NCBI GenBank assembly: GCA_029246415.1
Contig: JAQWNF010000003.1
Location: 1-64,000, forward strand
From: Glaciecola sp.
GTDB lineage: Bacteria > Pseudomonadota > Gammaproteobacteria > Enterobacterales > Alteromonadaceae
DNA: 64,000 bases
Direction: 5' to 3'
A program made the position numbers and the translations under genes. The notes beneath the pieces are model-generated. The model searched no databases. It saw only the letters and a list, made by a program, of their open reading frames with translations, and had not been told where the DNA came from. Of the stretch, positions 22,861 to 32,445 are shown in pieces; position 1 is the first letter of the stretch, and each line of letters begins with the position of its first letter.

Positions 22861-23412
22861 ATGAAATTACTTAAAACTCGCCCCGATTGGCACTACCTAG
22901 TTCTGGTGAGTGCCATTTTATTTGTCATTGAGATCATCAATGTACTCTCTGGTCGTTGGCTTAATCAGTTTAGTATTGTGCCACGAGATATTACTTCACT
23001 CCCTTATATAATCACTGCACCTTGGCTGCATATTTCTATTGCCCATTTTGGGTCAAACTTTGTGACCTTAGTTATATTGTCGTTTTTGCTCTTAGAATTT
23101 GGTTTAAAACGCTATGTACTAGTGAGCCTATTACTGATTGTTAGTACCGGTGTATTTGTGTGGACATTTGGTCGCACTGGTCACCATCTTGGGGCAAGTG
23201 GGATTGTGTATGGTTATTTTGGTTACTTAGTGCTGGCGGGTTGGCTCAGTAAACGGATTTGGTTAGCGCTGATTTCTGTAGGTGTCGTATTTTTTTATGG
23301 TGGGTTGATTTGGGGTGTATTACCGACTCAACCTTATATTTCATGGGAGTCGCATTTGTTTGGTTTTGTTAGTGGGTTGTTTTTTGCCTATAAATTACGG
23401 AATCACAAATAA
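22861..23412 (+). CDS. Rhomboid family intramembrane serine protease
   Basis: HLGASGIVYGYFGY (GxSG serine) and SHLFGFVSG (catalytic His) in a polytopic protein. Confidence 0.8.
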   Translation: MKLLKTRPDWHYLVLVSAILFVIEIINVLSGRWLNQFSIVPRDITSLPYIITAPWLHISIAHFGSNFVTLVILSFLLLEFGLKRYVLVSLLLIVSTGVFVWTFGRTGHHLGASGIVYGYFGYLVLAGWLSKRIWLALISVGVVFFYGGLIWGVLPTQPYISWESHLFGFVSGLFFAYKLRNHK

Positions 23413-23477
23413 TTGATATACCGCTAATAACTATACCGCTGAGTAACTAATCATTCTTTAATCTGCAAGCATAAAAA

Positions 23478-23508
23478 AAGGCATGTCATCTAAGATGGCA
23501 TGCCTTAC
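23478..23508 (-). terminator. Rho-independent terminator of the TonB-dependent receptor gene
   Basis: AGGCATGcCATCTtAGATGaCATGCCTTTTTTT on minus strand. Confidence 0.85.
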
Positions 23509-23543
23509 TATTTTATATACTAGTGTTGTTTTAAGCTAGTTGC

Positions 23544-26500
23544 TTAGAACGTGTAGCTAGCACCAAAAGTGATACGACGGTCAGCTAGACCTTGGAAACA
23601 AAGGATTGCGCCTTCGTTAACACAAGACTGAGTTACGCCTTCTTTTGTTAGGTTAACTGCTTCAACACCAACGTTAAGCTGTTCGTTTACATCATAGCTG
23701 AAGCTAGCATTAAGCTGACCACGGTCATGAGTATAAACTGGGAAACCTAAAGTAGAGTTACGTGATGCACCACCAGCTGTATCATCTGTACGGAACGCTT
23801 CACGCCATGTGTAACGAACACGAGCACTGATACCATACTTTTCATAGTATGCAGTTACGTTATAAGCATTTTCAGAGAAGTCTAATAGACCTTGAACCGC
23901 TGATACTTTAACAAAGTCTGCATCGTCATAAATACCATTGATAGCATTGAAGATATCAGTACCACGACCCGCAGATTGGTTAACAACTGAACCACCTTTG
24001 TATTCTTGGATAGTGTAGTTAGCCATGAAACCAAAACCAGATGCCCAGCCAAGGTCTTTTTCAAACGCTGACAAGTCATACTGTACAGCCATCTCAATAC
24101 CCGTTTGAGTAGTGGTTGCTGGATCATTAACTTGTGTGTCTAAATCAGCACAGGCACCAGTTACACCTAGAGGAGCACGGAAATCATCACCTTGAGCAGC
24201 AGGGTTATAAATACCACCAGCGGCACAAGTTGTGTCATTCGTCGCTACGAAACCATTGGCATCTGTAGGCGCTGATTCTAGCGTTGATACAAACAAGTTA
24301 CCGATTTCTTTATCAAAATAACCGATACTTACAACAGCTGCTTCTGCAAAATACCACTCAGCAGATAAATCTAACGTAGTGATTTCTTGTGGCTCTAAAC
24401 CAGGGTTACCAACAGAAACTGATTGGTTGATGTTCGCTGGGAATGATACAGATGTATTCAAATCAGAGAAATTAGGACGACGGATATCTTGTCCATAACC
24501 TAAACGTAGTACAACATCATCATGCGGTGTGTAAACGACATTTAACTTAGGTAATGTAAACGAGTAATCACCAGTTACAGTAGTAAGTGTATTAGTACCA
24601 TCAATATTTGTGTTACCTGTAGAATCTACAGTTGTTTTAATATGACGTACACCAAAGTTACCAACAACGTTTTCAAACTCAAAGTTTGCTTGCGCATATA
24701 ACGCTTGAGTCTCTTCTTCGATGTTGAAGAATGCAGACGCTGATGGAGAAAGATTTAATAAATCTGGTGATGGATCATGTGCAATTAACGCAGCTTCTAA
24801 CGTATCAATTACTTGATCTGGATTACTAAATGCCATATCAGGATTGATGATGATGAAGTTACGTAATGCTAGTTCGCGACCATCCGCATCGCCAAAGTTG
24901 CTTGGACCAGCTACTAACAGGTCAGAGAACAATGAACCGCTTGGACTGTCTTTCAACTTGCTGAAACCACCAATACGGTCAGTGATTTGGTTGTAAGTAC
25001 TTTCACGCTTGCTTACACGGAAACCAAAATCAACAGATGTTACTGGTGAATCTTCTAAGAAGTATGTGAAATCGGCACGGATAGCATCTAATGAGTTATT
25101 AGTTTCGTTTGCGCCTACGTCAACTTGATCAAGAACTACGTTTGCTGGATCCATTAGCTGAGGGATCGTCGGAGCAAACGGTGAGGCAAAGTTGATACCA
25201 AATGTTAATGCACCGCCTGTAAGATCATAAATGAACGGAACAGCGTTGTCATTACTTGTGCTATCAGTTGGGTTGCCATCAGCATCAAGACCATCTAAAG
25301 GTGCATTAGGGTTGATGAAGTTTAACGTTGTGCTTAGGTTTGGATTAGTTGTATCTGAACTCGCTGAAGAGATTTCAACGCTAGCAAACAAGTTATCACC
25401 CTGCCACTCACCACCAAGACGGAAAAGAGATGTGTCAGTTAAACGTGCACCTGTATCAGAACTGAAACGTAGGTTTGGATCATCGTCATCCTTCGCTAGG
25501 TCTGGTTCGATTGTACCGCGAACTGCTGCTTGGATACTACCAAGGTTAACACCGTCTAAAGAACCGTAATTTACTGTTTCAAACTGAGTTGGTAAGTTTT
25601 GATTAAGCACTGAACTTACACCAGAACCTTGTACACGAGTACTGTCTTGACGACGCTCTTGGTCAGTTAAAACAACATCTAAGAAAAACTTAGTGTTATC
25701 AGTTGGGGCAAACTCAAACGTAGTTGAGATGTTAGTTGTTTCATATTCGAAGTTTTCATATTCTTGGTTTAAGAATTGAATACCTAGGAAATCAAAATCT
25801 TGACATACTGGACGAGCAGATACGTCTTCAGTGTTACCACTTCGTACTACAACTGCATCACAGTTTTCTACTAGACTACCGTCGCGGTCAACACGTGGAC
25901 GGAAAGAAGAAGCTTCTTGTTGTGTAACACTACCACTGAAAACAAAACCGAATTTACCAGAATCTGTATCCCAGTTATCACCAAATGCAGCAGACACACG
26001 TGGCATAATACCATCAGTGGTTAAGCTGCTGTCTTCGCCTTGAACACGTACGTTGATTAAACGGTCGTCAAGTTCTAAAGGACGGATTGTACGAAGGTTA
26101 ACAGTACCACCGACAGAACCTTCGATAGTTTTGGCTTCTGACGCTTTAGTTACTTCAACACCGGCAATGATCGATGCAGATACATCTTCAAAGCTAATAC
26201 CGCCACGGCCAGTACCAGCACCAACAGTTTGAACTCCGTTAATTAGTACGTTGTTCGAGTTAGAACCACGAATTTGAACACCCGTACCAACACCAGCTGT
26301 ACGTGTGATTTGAATACCTGTAATGTTTTCTAATACTTCAGCTAAGTTTTGATCAGGTAGTTTACCGATATCTTCAGCTTCAATAATTTCTACTAGGTTA
26401 GTAGATGAACGTTTTTCAGCAAGTGCGTTAGTTAGTGAACTACGAATGCCTGATACTTCGATGACTTCAACATCAGCAGCTGCATCTTGTGCAAGTACTG

Positions 26501-26567
26501 GAGCAGCCATATTTAGTGCTGAAGCAGATAATACTGCTAAAGTAATCTTAGAAAGTTTGTGACTCAT
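23544..26567 (-). CDS. TonB-dependent receptor
   Basis: Signal peptide, plug (EDIGKLPDQNLAEVLENITGIQITR), terminal ITFGASYTF. Confidence 0.93.
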   Translation of the reverse strand: MSHKLSKITLAVLSASALNMAAPVLAQDAAADVEVIEVSGIRSSLTNALAEKRSSTNLVEIIEAEDIGKLPDQNLAEVLENITGIQITRTAGVGTGVQIRGSNSNNVLINGVQTVGAGTGRGGISFEDVSASIIAGVEVTKASEAKTIEGSVGGTVNLRTIRPLELDDRLINVRVQGEDSSLTTDGIMPRVSAAFGDNWDTDSGKFGFVFSGSVTQQEASSFRPRVDRDGSLVENCDAVVVRSGNTEDVSARPVCQDFDFLGIQFLNQEYENFEYETTNISTTFEFAPTDNTKFFLDVVLTDQERRQDSTRVQGSGVSSVLNQNLPTQFETVNYGSLDGVNLGSIQAAVRGTIEPDLAKDDDDPNLRFSSDTGARLTDTSLFRLGGEWQGDNLFASVEISSASSDTTNPNLSTTLNFINPNAPLDGLDADGNPTDSTSNDNAVPFIYDLTGGALTFGINFASPFAPTIPQLMDPANVVLDQVDVGANETNNSLDAIRADFTYFLEDSPVTSVDFGFRVSKRESTYNQITDRIGGFSKLKDSPSGSLFSDLLVAGPSNFGDADGRELALRNFIIINPDMAFSNPDQVIDTLEAALIAHDPSPDLLNLSPSASAFFNIEEETQALYAQANFEFENVVGNFGVRHIKTTVDSTGNTNIDGTNTLTTVTGDYSFTLPKLNVVYTPHDDVVLRLGYGQDIRRPNFSDLNTSVSFPANINQSVSVGNPGLEPQEITTLDLSAEWYFAEAAVVSIGYFDKEIGNLFVSTLESAPTDANGFVATNDTTCAAGGIYNPAAQGDDFRAPLGVTGACADLDTQVNDPATTTQTGIEMAVQYDLSAFEKDLGWASGFGFMANYTIQEYKGGSVVNQSAGRGTDIFNAINGIYDDADFVKVSAVQGLLDFSENAYNVTAYYEKYGISARVRYTWREAFRTDDTAGGASRNSTLGFPVYTHDRGQLNASFSYDVNEQLNVGVEAVNLTKEGVTQSCVNEGAILCFQGLADRRITFGASYTF

Positions 26568-26979
26568 GTTGTGTTCTCCTGTGTGATTGCTGGCACTTAA
26601 AGTGTCATGACAACCGCATCATTTGTTAACGTGTGTTGTATGTAACTCATTGAAGTAATTAATACGTGTGTTTGTTTACATAAACATGCAATCGTATGCA
26701 ACGAGTTAACGCTATCTTTACAATTAATCGCTCAAAGGTCAACCATTTTGGTAAAATAATTGTGAATATTATGTGCTATGATGGTCTTACAATGAGCAGG
26801 GGGTGGTGACTGTAATTGTGTTTTCATCACTAAAAAAAAGTAGGGCTAAAGTTTAATGGACATTAATTTTAGTGGGTTTGACTTGCTTTTTTACTGCATG
26901 TGGCGCAACTGTTTATAGTCATTGTTGTATTGTTTTAAAATAATAAAAAATAATAACAAATAAGATTTTTATTTTTTTA

Positions 26980-26993
26980 TTGGTCGACCAATT
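26980..26993. promoter_or_regulatory. Palindrome ATTGGTCGACCAAT, candidate GntR (UxuR/ExuR-like) operator for the uxuA operon
   Basis: Perfect 14-bp palindrome upstream of uxuA; TTGGTnnACCAA core. Confidence 0.6.
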
Positions 26994-27096
26994 GCTGTTT
27001 TATTGGTTTTTGGCTACATTTTTGCCGAACAGACCGATATACTGCCATACATTAATCCTATCCTTTCCCTGTAATATTTAACTTAGAGAGATAATA

Positions 27097-28341
27097 ATGC
27101 GCGAATCTTGGAGATGGTTTGGTCCTAACGACCCAGTAACAATCGCTGATATAAGACAAACTGGTGCGACCGATATTGTTAGTGCCCTGCATAATATACC
27201 GACAGGTCAAGCTTGGCCGTTAGCTGCGATTCAAGAGCATCAGGCTTTAATCGAAGATTGCGCTGCCGATTTATCGCCATTGACTTGGAGTGTCGTAGAA
27301 AGTATCCCGGTACATGAAGATATTAAATTAGGTCGCCCAGGTCACCAGCAGTACATAGATAGCTGGATCACTTCAATGGAAAATCTAGCCGAGTGTGGCA
27401 TTAAAACTATTTGTTATAATTTTATGCCTGTTATTGATTGGACGCGAACCGACCTTAATTACAAGCTTCCTAATGGTGCTTATGCGTTACGCTTTGATCA
27501 GCCTAAGTTTGCTGCGTTTGATTTGTTTATTCTGCAACGTGAAAATGCTCAAGCAGAATATAGTGCTGAAGAAATTACAGAAGCCCAAGCGGTATTTGAT
27601 GCAATGGATGATGCCGAACGTACACAGCTGACCAATAATATCATTGCTGGTTTACCAGGCAAAATGACGGATGCCTATGGATTAGATGATTTTCGTCAAA
27701 TGCTAGGCAACTATATAGATATGGATAGTGCCGGTTTACGCAGTAACTTGTTTGCTTTTTTATCTCAAGTGTTACCGCGTGCAGAAGCGTTAGGGATTAA
27801 ATTAGCCATTCACCCTGATGATCCACCTAGAGATATGCTTGGTCTACCTCGGATCATTTGTACTGCAGCGGATTTGGATATTTTATTTGCTGCGTTACCT
27901 AGCCCATCCAACGGTATTACTTTGTGTGTAGGTACTTATAGTAGTCGTCCAGATAACAATTTACCCGAAATGGCAAAGCAATTTGGTCCGCGTATTCATT
28001 TTTCGCATTTACGTGGTGTCAGTCGCGATCCCCAAGAGCAACGTTCCTTTTATGAAGCGAGTCATTTAGATAGCGACATTGATATGATCCAAGTTGTACA
28101 AGAATTATTGTTAGAAGAACAGCGTCGCCGCGTGGATCTCTCTGACGAACAAGGCATCGACGAAATCTTTATTCGTCCAGATCATGGTCATCAAATGATG
28201 GATGATATTGGTAAGACTGTTAACCCTGGCTACTCTGGCATCGGTCGGATGAAAGGCTTGGCTGAAGTACGTGGTGTGATCCGTGCTCTTTCTGCGCAGA
28301 TATCTGCTTCGTCCCAAACGAACAAAGGGAATCCAGCATGA
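27097..28341 (+). CDS. uxuA: D-mannonate dehydratase UxuA
   Basis: MRESWRWFGPNDPVTIADIRQTGATDIVSALHNIPTG...CYNFMPVIDWTRTDL. Confidence 0.95.
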   Translation: MRESWRWFGPNDPVTIADIRQTGATDIVSALHNIPTGQAWPLAAIQEHQALIEDCAADLSPLTWSVVESIPVHEDIKLGRPGHQQYIDSWITSMENLAECGIKTICYNFMPVIDWTRTDLNYKLPNGAYALRFDQPKFAAFDLFILQRENAQAEYSAEEITEAQAVFDAMDDAERTQLTNNIIAGLPGKMTDAYGLDDFRQMLGNYIDMDSAGLRSNLFAFLSQVLPRAEALGIKLAIHPDDPPRDMLGLPRIICTAADLDILFAALPSPSNGITLCVGTYSSRPDNNLPEMAKQFGPRIHFSHLRGVSRDPQEQRSFYEASHLDSDIDMIQVVQELLLEEQRRRVDLSDEQGIDEIFIRPDHGHQMMDDIGKTVNPGYSGIGRMKGLAEVRGVIRALSAQISASSQTNKGNPA

Positions 28342-29420
28342 GTCAAATAATCAAGTTCGGTCCCAACCGTGTGTGGCGCACCTATCAAGGTGGTAAGCAG
28401 TTAGACATTATTGAAGGCAAAGAAGATCCGCAAGACTCTAGCTTTCCAGAAGATTGGATTGGCTCAACGGTTGCGGCTAAAAATATAGGCCGAGAGCACA
28501 TTTCAGAAGGGTTAGCATTGGTCACCGATACGAGTGGGCAAACCGTTCCTTTTAGAGATGTATTACAACAAAATCAATCTTATTACTTAGGTGAAACCGA
28601 TGCTGGTCCAAGTGGTATGGATGATATTCCGTTAGTGAAATATCTCGATAGTGCAACGCGATTACATTTTCAAGCACATCCAACACGTGAGTTTGCACAA
28701 GCACGTTTGGATTCACCACGTGGTAAGACTGAAGCATATGTGATTTTAGAAATTCGTGACGATGTAACCGAGCCCTATATTTATGCAGGTTTTCAGCGTT
28801 CACCTAGTCGTGCGGATTTAAAGGAATGGATCGAAACGCAAAACATCGATGCGATTGAACAGTGCTTTGATAAAATTCCGGTCAAACCTGGCGATGTGTT
28901 CTTACTTCCCGGTGGACGTCCTCATGCATTAGGTGAGGGGATTTTAATGCTAGAAATCATGGAGCCATCTGATCTAGCGGTACGATTTGAATTTGAACGT
29001 TGTGGTTACGTGATCCCTGAGAAAGCCCGTTTTATGGATCGCGGCATTGAAACCGCATTAGATGTGTTTAATTTTGACCCTGTCCCACCGACTCAGATTG
29101 ATTCTGAATTTCGCTGTATACCTACTATTATAAATCAGGATAGTAGCGCGAACACATTAGAGCAACTTATCGGTCCTGATAAAACCTCGTGTTTTACGGT
29201 TAAGCGTGCAAACGTTCAAGGTGAGTATATACGTTGTGAGGACGAGTTTTTCTACGGTGTTGTTACGGCCGGATCAGGCAAGATGCAAATTGGCGATGAA
29301 ACTATTGTGTTGCAACAATGGGAGAGATTTTTCTGTCCTGCAGGGGTAACCGATTTTACCTATGAATCGACTTCGGGAATGACAATCTTAGAATGTTATC
29401 CAGGTAGTGAATTAAAATAA
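28338..29420 (+). CDS. Class I mannose-6-phosphate isomerase-like cupin enzyme
   Basis: LHFQAHPTREFAQ (QxH), GKTEAY, PGDVFLLPGGRPHALGEGILMLEIMEPSD; ATGA overlap with uxuA. Confidence 0.85.
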   Translation: MSQIIKFGPNRVWRTYQGGKQLDIIEGKEDPQDSSFPEDWIGSTVAAKNIGREHISEGLALVTDTSGQTVPFRDVLQQNQSYYLGETDAGPSGMDDIPLVKYLDSATRLHFQAHPTREFAQARLDSPRGKTEAYVILEIRDDVTEPYIYAGFQRSPSRADLKEWIETQNIDAIEQCFDKIPVKPGDVFLLPGGRPHALGEGILMLEIMEPSDLAVRFEFERCGYVIPEKARFMDRGIETALDVFNFDPVPPTQIDSEFRCIPTIINQDSSANTLEQLIGPDKTSCFTVKRANVQGEYIRCEDEFFYGVVTAGSGKMQIGDETIVLQQWERFFCPAGVTDFTYESTSGMTILECYPGSELK

Positions 29421-29465
29421 GCACTATTGACCAGTACTACTGACCAGCACTAGGGGAATAACAAC

Positions 29466-30941
29466 ATGCAACGTCTTAATCAGGCTAGTTTAGCAACACT
29501 TCCGGCGAATATTACAGCGCCTAAATATGCCCCGGTCACGGTTTCATCGGGAATATTACACTTTGGCGTAGGTAACTTTCACCGTGCTCATCAAGCCATG
29601 TACTGTGATGAGCTGCTAAATAAAGGTGAATTAAAGTGGGGCATTACAGGTGTGTCTCTGCGTTCGCCGGATATGCGTGATCATTTGGCAGCGCAAGATT
29701 ATTTGTACACACAAGCGACTTTAGGTGAGCAAACTCAGTATAAAGTCGTTGGCGCGTTGCAACATATATTAGTGGCACCAGAAGATCCGCAAGCGGTGCT
29801 CAGTGAGGTCGCAAACAGTAATATTCAATTAATCACAATGACGATTACCGAAAAAGGCTATGATTTGGCTAATGGCGAACTCAATGGGACAGCATCAGGG
29901 GTCGCGCATGATCTTCTGGATTTGAGCCAACCCAAAACGATTTATGGATATATAGCCGCGGGACTTATTCAACGTTGTACAAAACAAGGCTCGAAATTAA
30001 CCGTATTGTGCTGTGACAATATGCATGCCGGTGGTGAGGTTGTAAAAGCTGGCGTGATGGTACTGTTAAATCAACATAGTCCTGAAACCATCGCTTGGGT
30101 TGATGAGAATGTTGCCTTTGCGTCTTCTATGGTTGACCGCGTAACACCTGCCACCAGTGAGCAGCTCAAGCACGATGTTACGCAAGCATTAGGCTTTGTC
30201 GATGCGGCTCCTGTGGCTGCTGAGCCATTTACACAATGGATTATTGAAGATAATTTTGCCGGTGAGCGTCCGCCCTTTGATCGTGTAGGTGCATTATTCG
30301 TTGATGATATTACTCCGTTTGAAAAAGTGAAATTGCGTTTTTTAAATGCAAGTCATTCTATGCTAGCGGCAATGGGGTATTTAGCGGGTGATCAATTTAT
30401 TCATGAAGCTTTACGCCGTAGTGTACTAGCGCAATTTGCTGAGCAAGCCTTAAAACTCAATATATTACCTGTAACTCATGTGCCACAAGGTATGTCAGGG
30501 GTTACTTATATAGATGAAGTGTTAGCGCGTTTTCGCAATCACCATTTACCGTATGCGGTATTGCAAGTGGGTACCGATAGTTCACAAAAAATTCAACAAC
30601 GTTGGTTTCCTGCTACTGATGATGCATTGCGTGTTGGAAGAGCGAGTGCTTATTTGGCGTTTGCCGTGGCTGCGTGGGCGAGTTTTATACGTAAAGCCCT
30701 CGAAAATAATGACCTCAATGATCCATTGTCTGAAGCATTGGCTCAATCTAGTGAAATAACCAATACAGATACTACGGATTTTGCAACACGCATGCACGGT
30801 TACTTACGTCTAGCGGGTGCTGAAAGTTTTGATTTTTATAGCAATCGAGCGTTCATGGATCGGGTGACTCAATGTCATATCAGTATAGAAGGTTTAGGTG
30901 TTGAACAAGCGCTTAGCGTTGATTTAGCCCTTAGCAAATAA
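29466..30941 (+). CDS. uxuB: Mannitol dehydrogenase family; fructuronate reductase UxuB-like
   Basis: LHFGVGNFHRAHQAMYCDELL, TITEKGYDL, KLRFLNASHSMLAAMGYLAG; adjacent to uxuA. Confidence 0.88.
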   Translation: MQRLNQASLATLPANITAPKYAPVTVSSGILHFGVGNFHRAHQAMYCDELLNKGELKWGITGVSLRSPDMRDHLAAQDYLYTQATLGEQTQYKVVGALQHILVAPEDPQAVLSEVANSNIQLITMTITEKGYDLANGELNGTASGVAHDLLDLSQPKTIYGYIAAGLIQRCTKQGSKLTVLCCDNMHAGGEVVKAGVMVLLNQHSPETIAWVDENVAFASSMVDRVTPATSEQLKHDVTQALGFVDAAPVAAEPFTQWIIEDNFAGERPPFDRVGALFVDDITPFEKVKLRFLNASHSMLAAMGYLAGDQFIHEALRRSVLAQFAEQALKLNILPVTHVPQGMSGVTYIDEVLARFRNHHLPYAVLQVGTDSSQKIQQRWFPATDDALRVGRASAYLAFAVAAWASFIRKALENNDLNDPLSEALAQSSEITNTDTTDFATRMHGYLRLAGAESFDFYSNRAFMDRVTQCHISIEGLGVEQALSVDLALSK

Positions 30942-30957
30942 CAATAAAAAATAACTT

Positions 30958-32250
30958 TTGAGGTCGTCTAACATGGAACAAGTAGCAGCATCATCATTGA
31001 AACAAACATTTGCCAAATGGTTAGCGTTATTTTTGCCAGGTATTTTTTTACTTGGTTTTAATATTGGTACCGGCAGTGTCACTGCGATGGCTAAAGCAGG
31101 TGCAGATTACGGTATGACGTTGTTATGGACGATTGTCGCCTCGTGCTTATGTACTTTTTTCATGATCAACCTGTATGGGCGTTATACGTTAGTGACGGGG
31201 GAAACCGCACTACAAGCATTCCGCAAGCATATTCATCCAAGCGTCGGCATCTTTTTCTTAATTGCGTTAACGACTGGCGTGTGCGGCAGTGTGATGGGTG
31301 TAATGGGAATAGTCGCTGATATTTGTTATGAGTGGTCAAAATCGGCTGTAGAAGGGGGCATTGCGCCGATTTATTTTGCGGCGTTTTTTGTTGCTTTGGT
31401 GTATTACATTTTTTGGAATGGTAAAACAGAGTTTTTTGAACGCAGTTTAGCGGTGGTTGTTGCGATCATGTCTGCATGTTTCTTGGTGAATTTTTTCATT
31501 ATGATGCCGCCGCCTGTGGAAATAATCAAAGGTCTTGTTCCAAGTATCCCTGAAGTTTCTACCAGCACAGGTAAAGGGCCGTTTTTAGTTATTGCGTCAA
31601 TGATCGGTACGACGGTGTTTTCTGGATTATTCATTATCCGTACAACATTGGTAAAAGAAGCCGGTTGGACGTTAGCGGATTATGCTAAGCAACGCAATGA
31701 TGCGATATTTTCGGTGTGTTTGATGTTTATCATCAGCGCGTCGATCATGGCTGCTGCTGCCGGAACCTTACATGTTGAAGGGATTAGTTTGACCAATGCG
31801 TCACAGATGATTGGGATTTTAGAGCCGTTAGCGGGCTCATTGGCGACGGCTATTTTCGCTTTTGGTTTGGTTGCTGCAGGGGTGTCTTCACAGTTTCCAA
31901 ACGTACTGATGCTGCCTTGGTTATTGTGTGATTATAATGACACACAACGTGATATGACCTTAACTAAATACCGTATTATTGTGTTTTTAATCTCCTTGTT
32001 GGGGCTAGTTGTACCTATATTTGATGCACGTCCAGTACTGGTCATGATTATCTCGCAAGCATTCAATGCGGTGATTTTACCGATTACCGTCGCCTGTATT
32101 TTTTATCTAGGTAATCGCAAAGACTTGATGAAGTCTCATACAAACACATGGGTCGCTAATAGCATTTTAGCTGCTATCTTAGTGTTCTCGATCTTTACTT
32201 CTTTCATCGGTGTGAAGGGCGTGTGGCAGTTGATAACAGCGACTTTATAA
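30958..32250 (+). CDS. Nramp-fold (SLC11-like) transporter lacking DPGN and MPH motifs
   Basis: LPGIFLLGFNIGTGSVTAMAKAGADYGMTLLW aligns to Nramp TM1; IGTTVFSGLFIIRTTLVKEAGW aligns to TM6. Confidence 0.8.
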   Translation: MRSSNMEQVAASSLKQTFAKWLALFLPGIFLLGFNIGTGSVTAMAKAGADYGMTLLWTIVASCLCTFFMINLYGRYTLVTGETALQAFRKHIHPSVGIFFLIALTTGVCGSVMGVMGIVADICYEWSKSAVEGGIAPIYFAAFFVALVYYIFWNGKTEFFERSLAVVVAIMSACFLVNFFIMMPPPVEIIKGLVPSIPEVSTSTGKGPFLVIASMIGTTVFSGLFIIRTTLVKEAGWTLADYAKQRNDAIFSVCLMFIISASIMAAAAGTLHVEGISLTNASQMIGILEPLAGSLATAIFAFGLVAAGVSSQFPNVLMLPWLLCDYNDTQRDMTLTKYRIIVFLISLLGLVVPIFDARPVLVMIISQAFNAVILPITVACIFYLGNRKDLMKSHTNTWVANSILAAILVFSIFTSFIGVKGVWQLITATL

Positions 32251-32264
32251 GTCCGATATAAATA

Positions 32265-32284
32265 GGTTTACCTTTTGGTAAACC
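32265..32284 (+). terminator. Hairpin GGTTTACC TTTT GGTAAACC after the Nramp-like gene
   Basis: Perfect 8-bp stem; weak T-tract. Confidence 0.4.
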
Positions 32285-32414
32285 ATTTATCAAAAATAGC
32301 CAACCAAATTGGTTGACAACGGTTGGGTTAATTGTTTTAATAATGTTAAATAAATTGTATAGTTTGTGTTTGTGCTTAACGTTTATTTAATTATTATGTT
32401 TTCATAGTGTCTTG

Positions 32415-32440
32415 GCTCCTTTTTTAAGGAGCTTTTTTTT
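32415..32440 (+). terminator. Rho-independent terminator of the uxuA operon
   Basis: GCTCCTT TTTT AAGGAGC TTTTTTTT. Confidence 0.85.
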
Positions 32441-32445
32441 GTCTG

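Noticed and set aside
23478-23508. GGCATG inverted repeat as an operator
   Set aside because: Stem plus U-run on the minus strand immediately after the TonB receptor stop fits a terminator.
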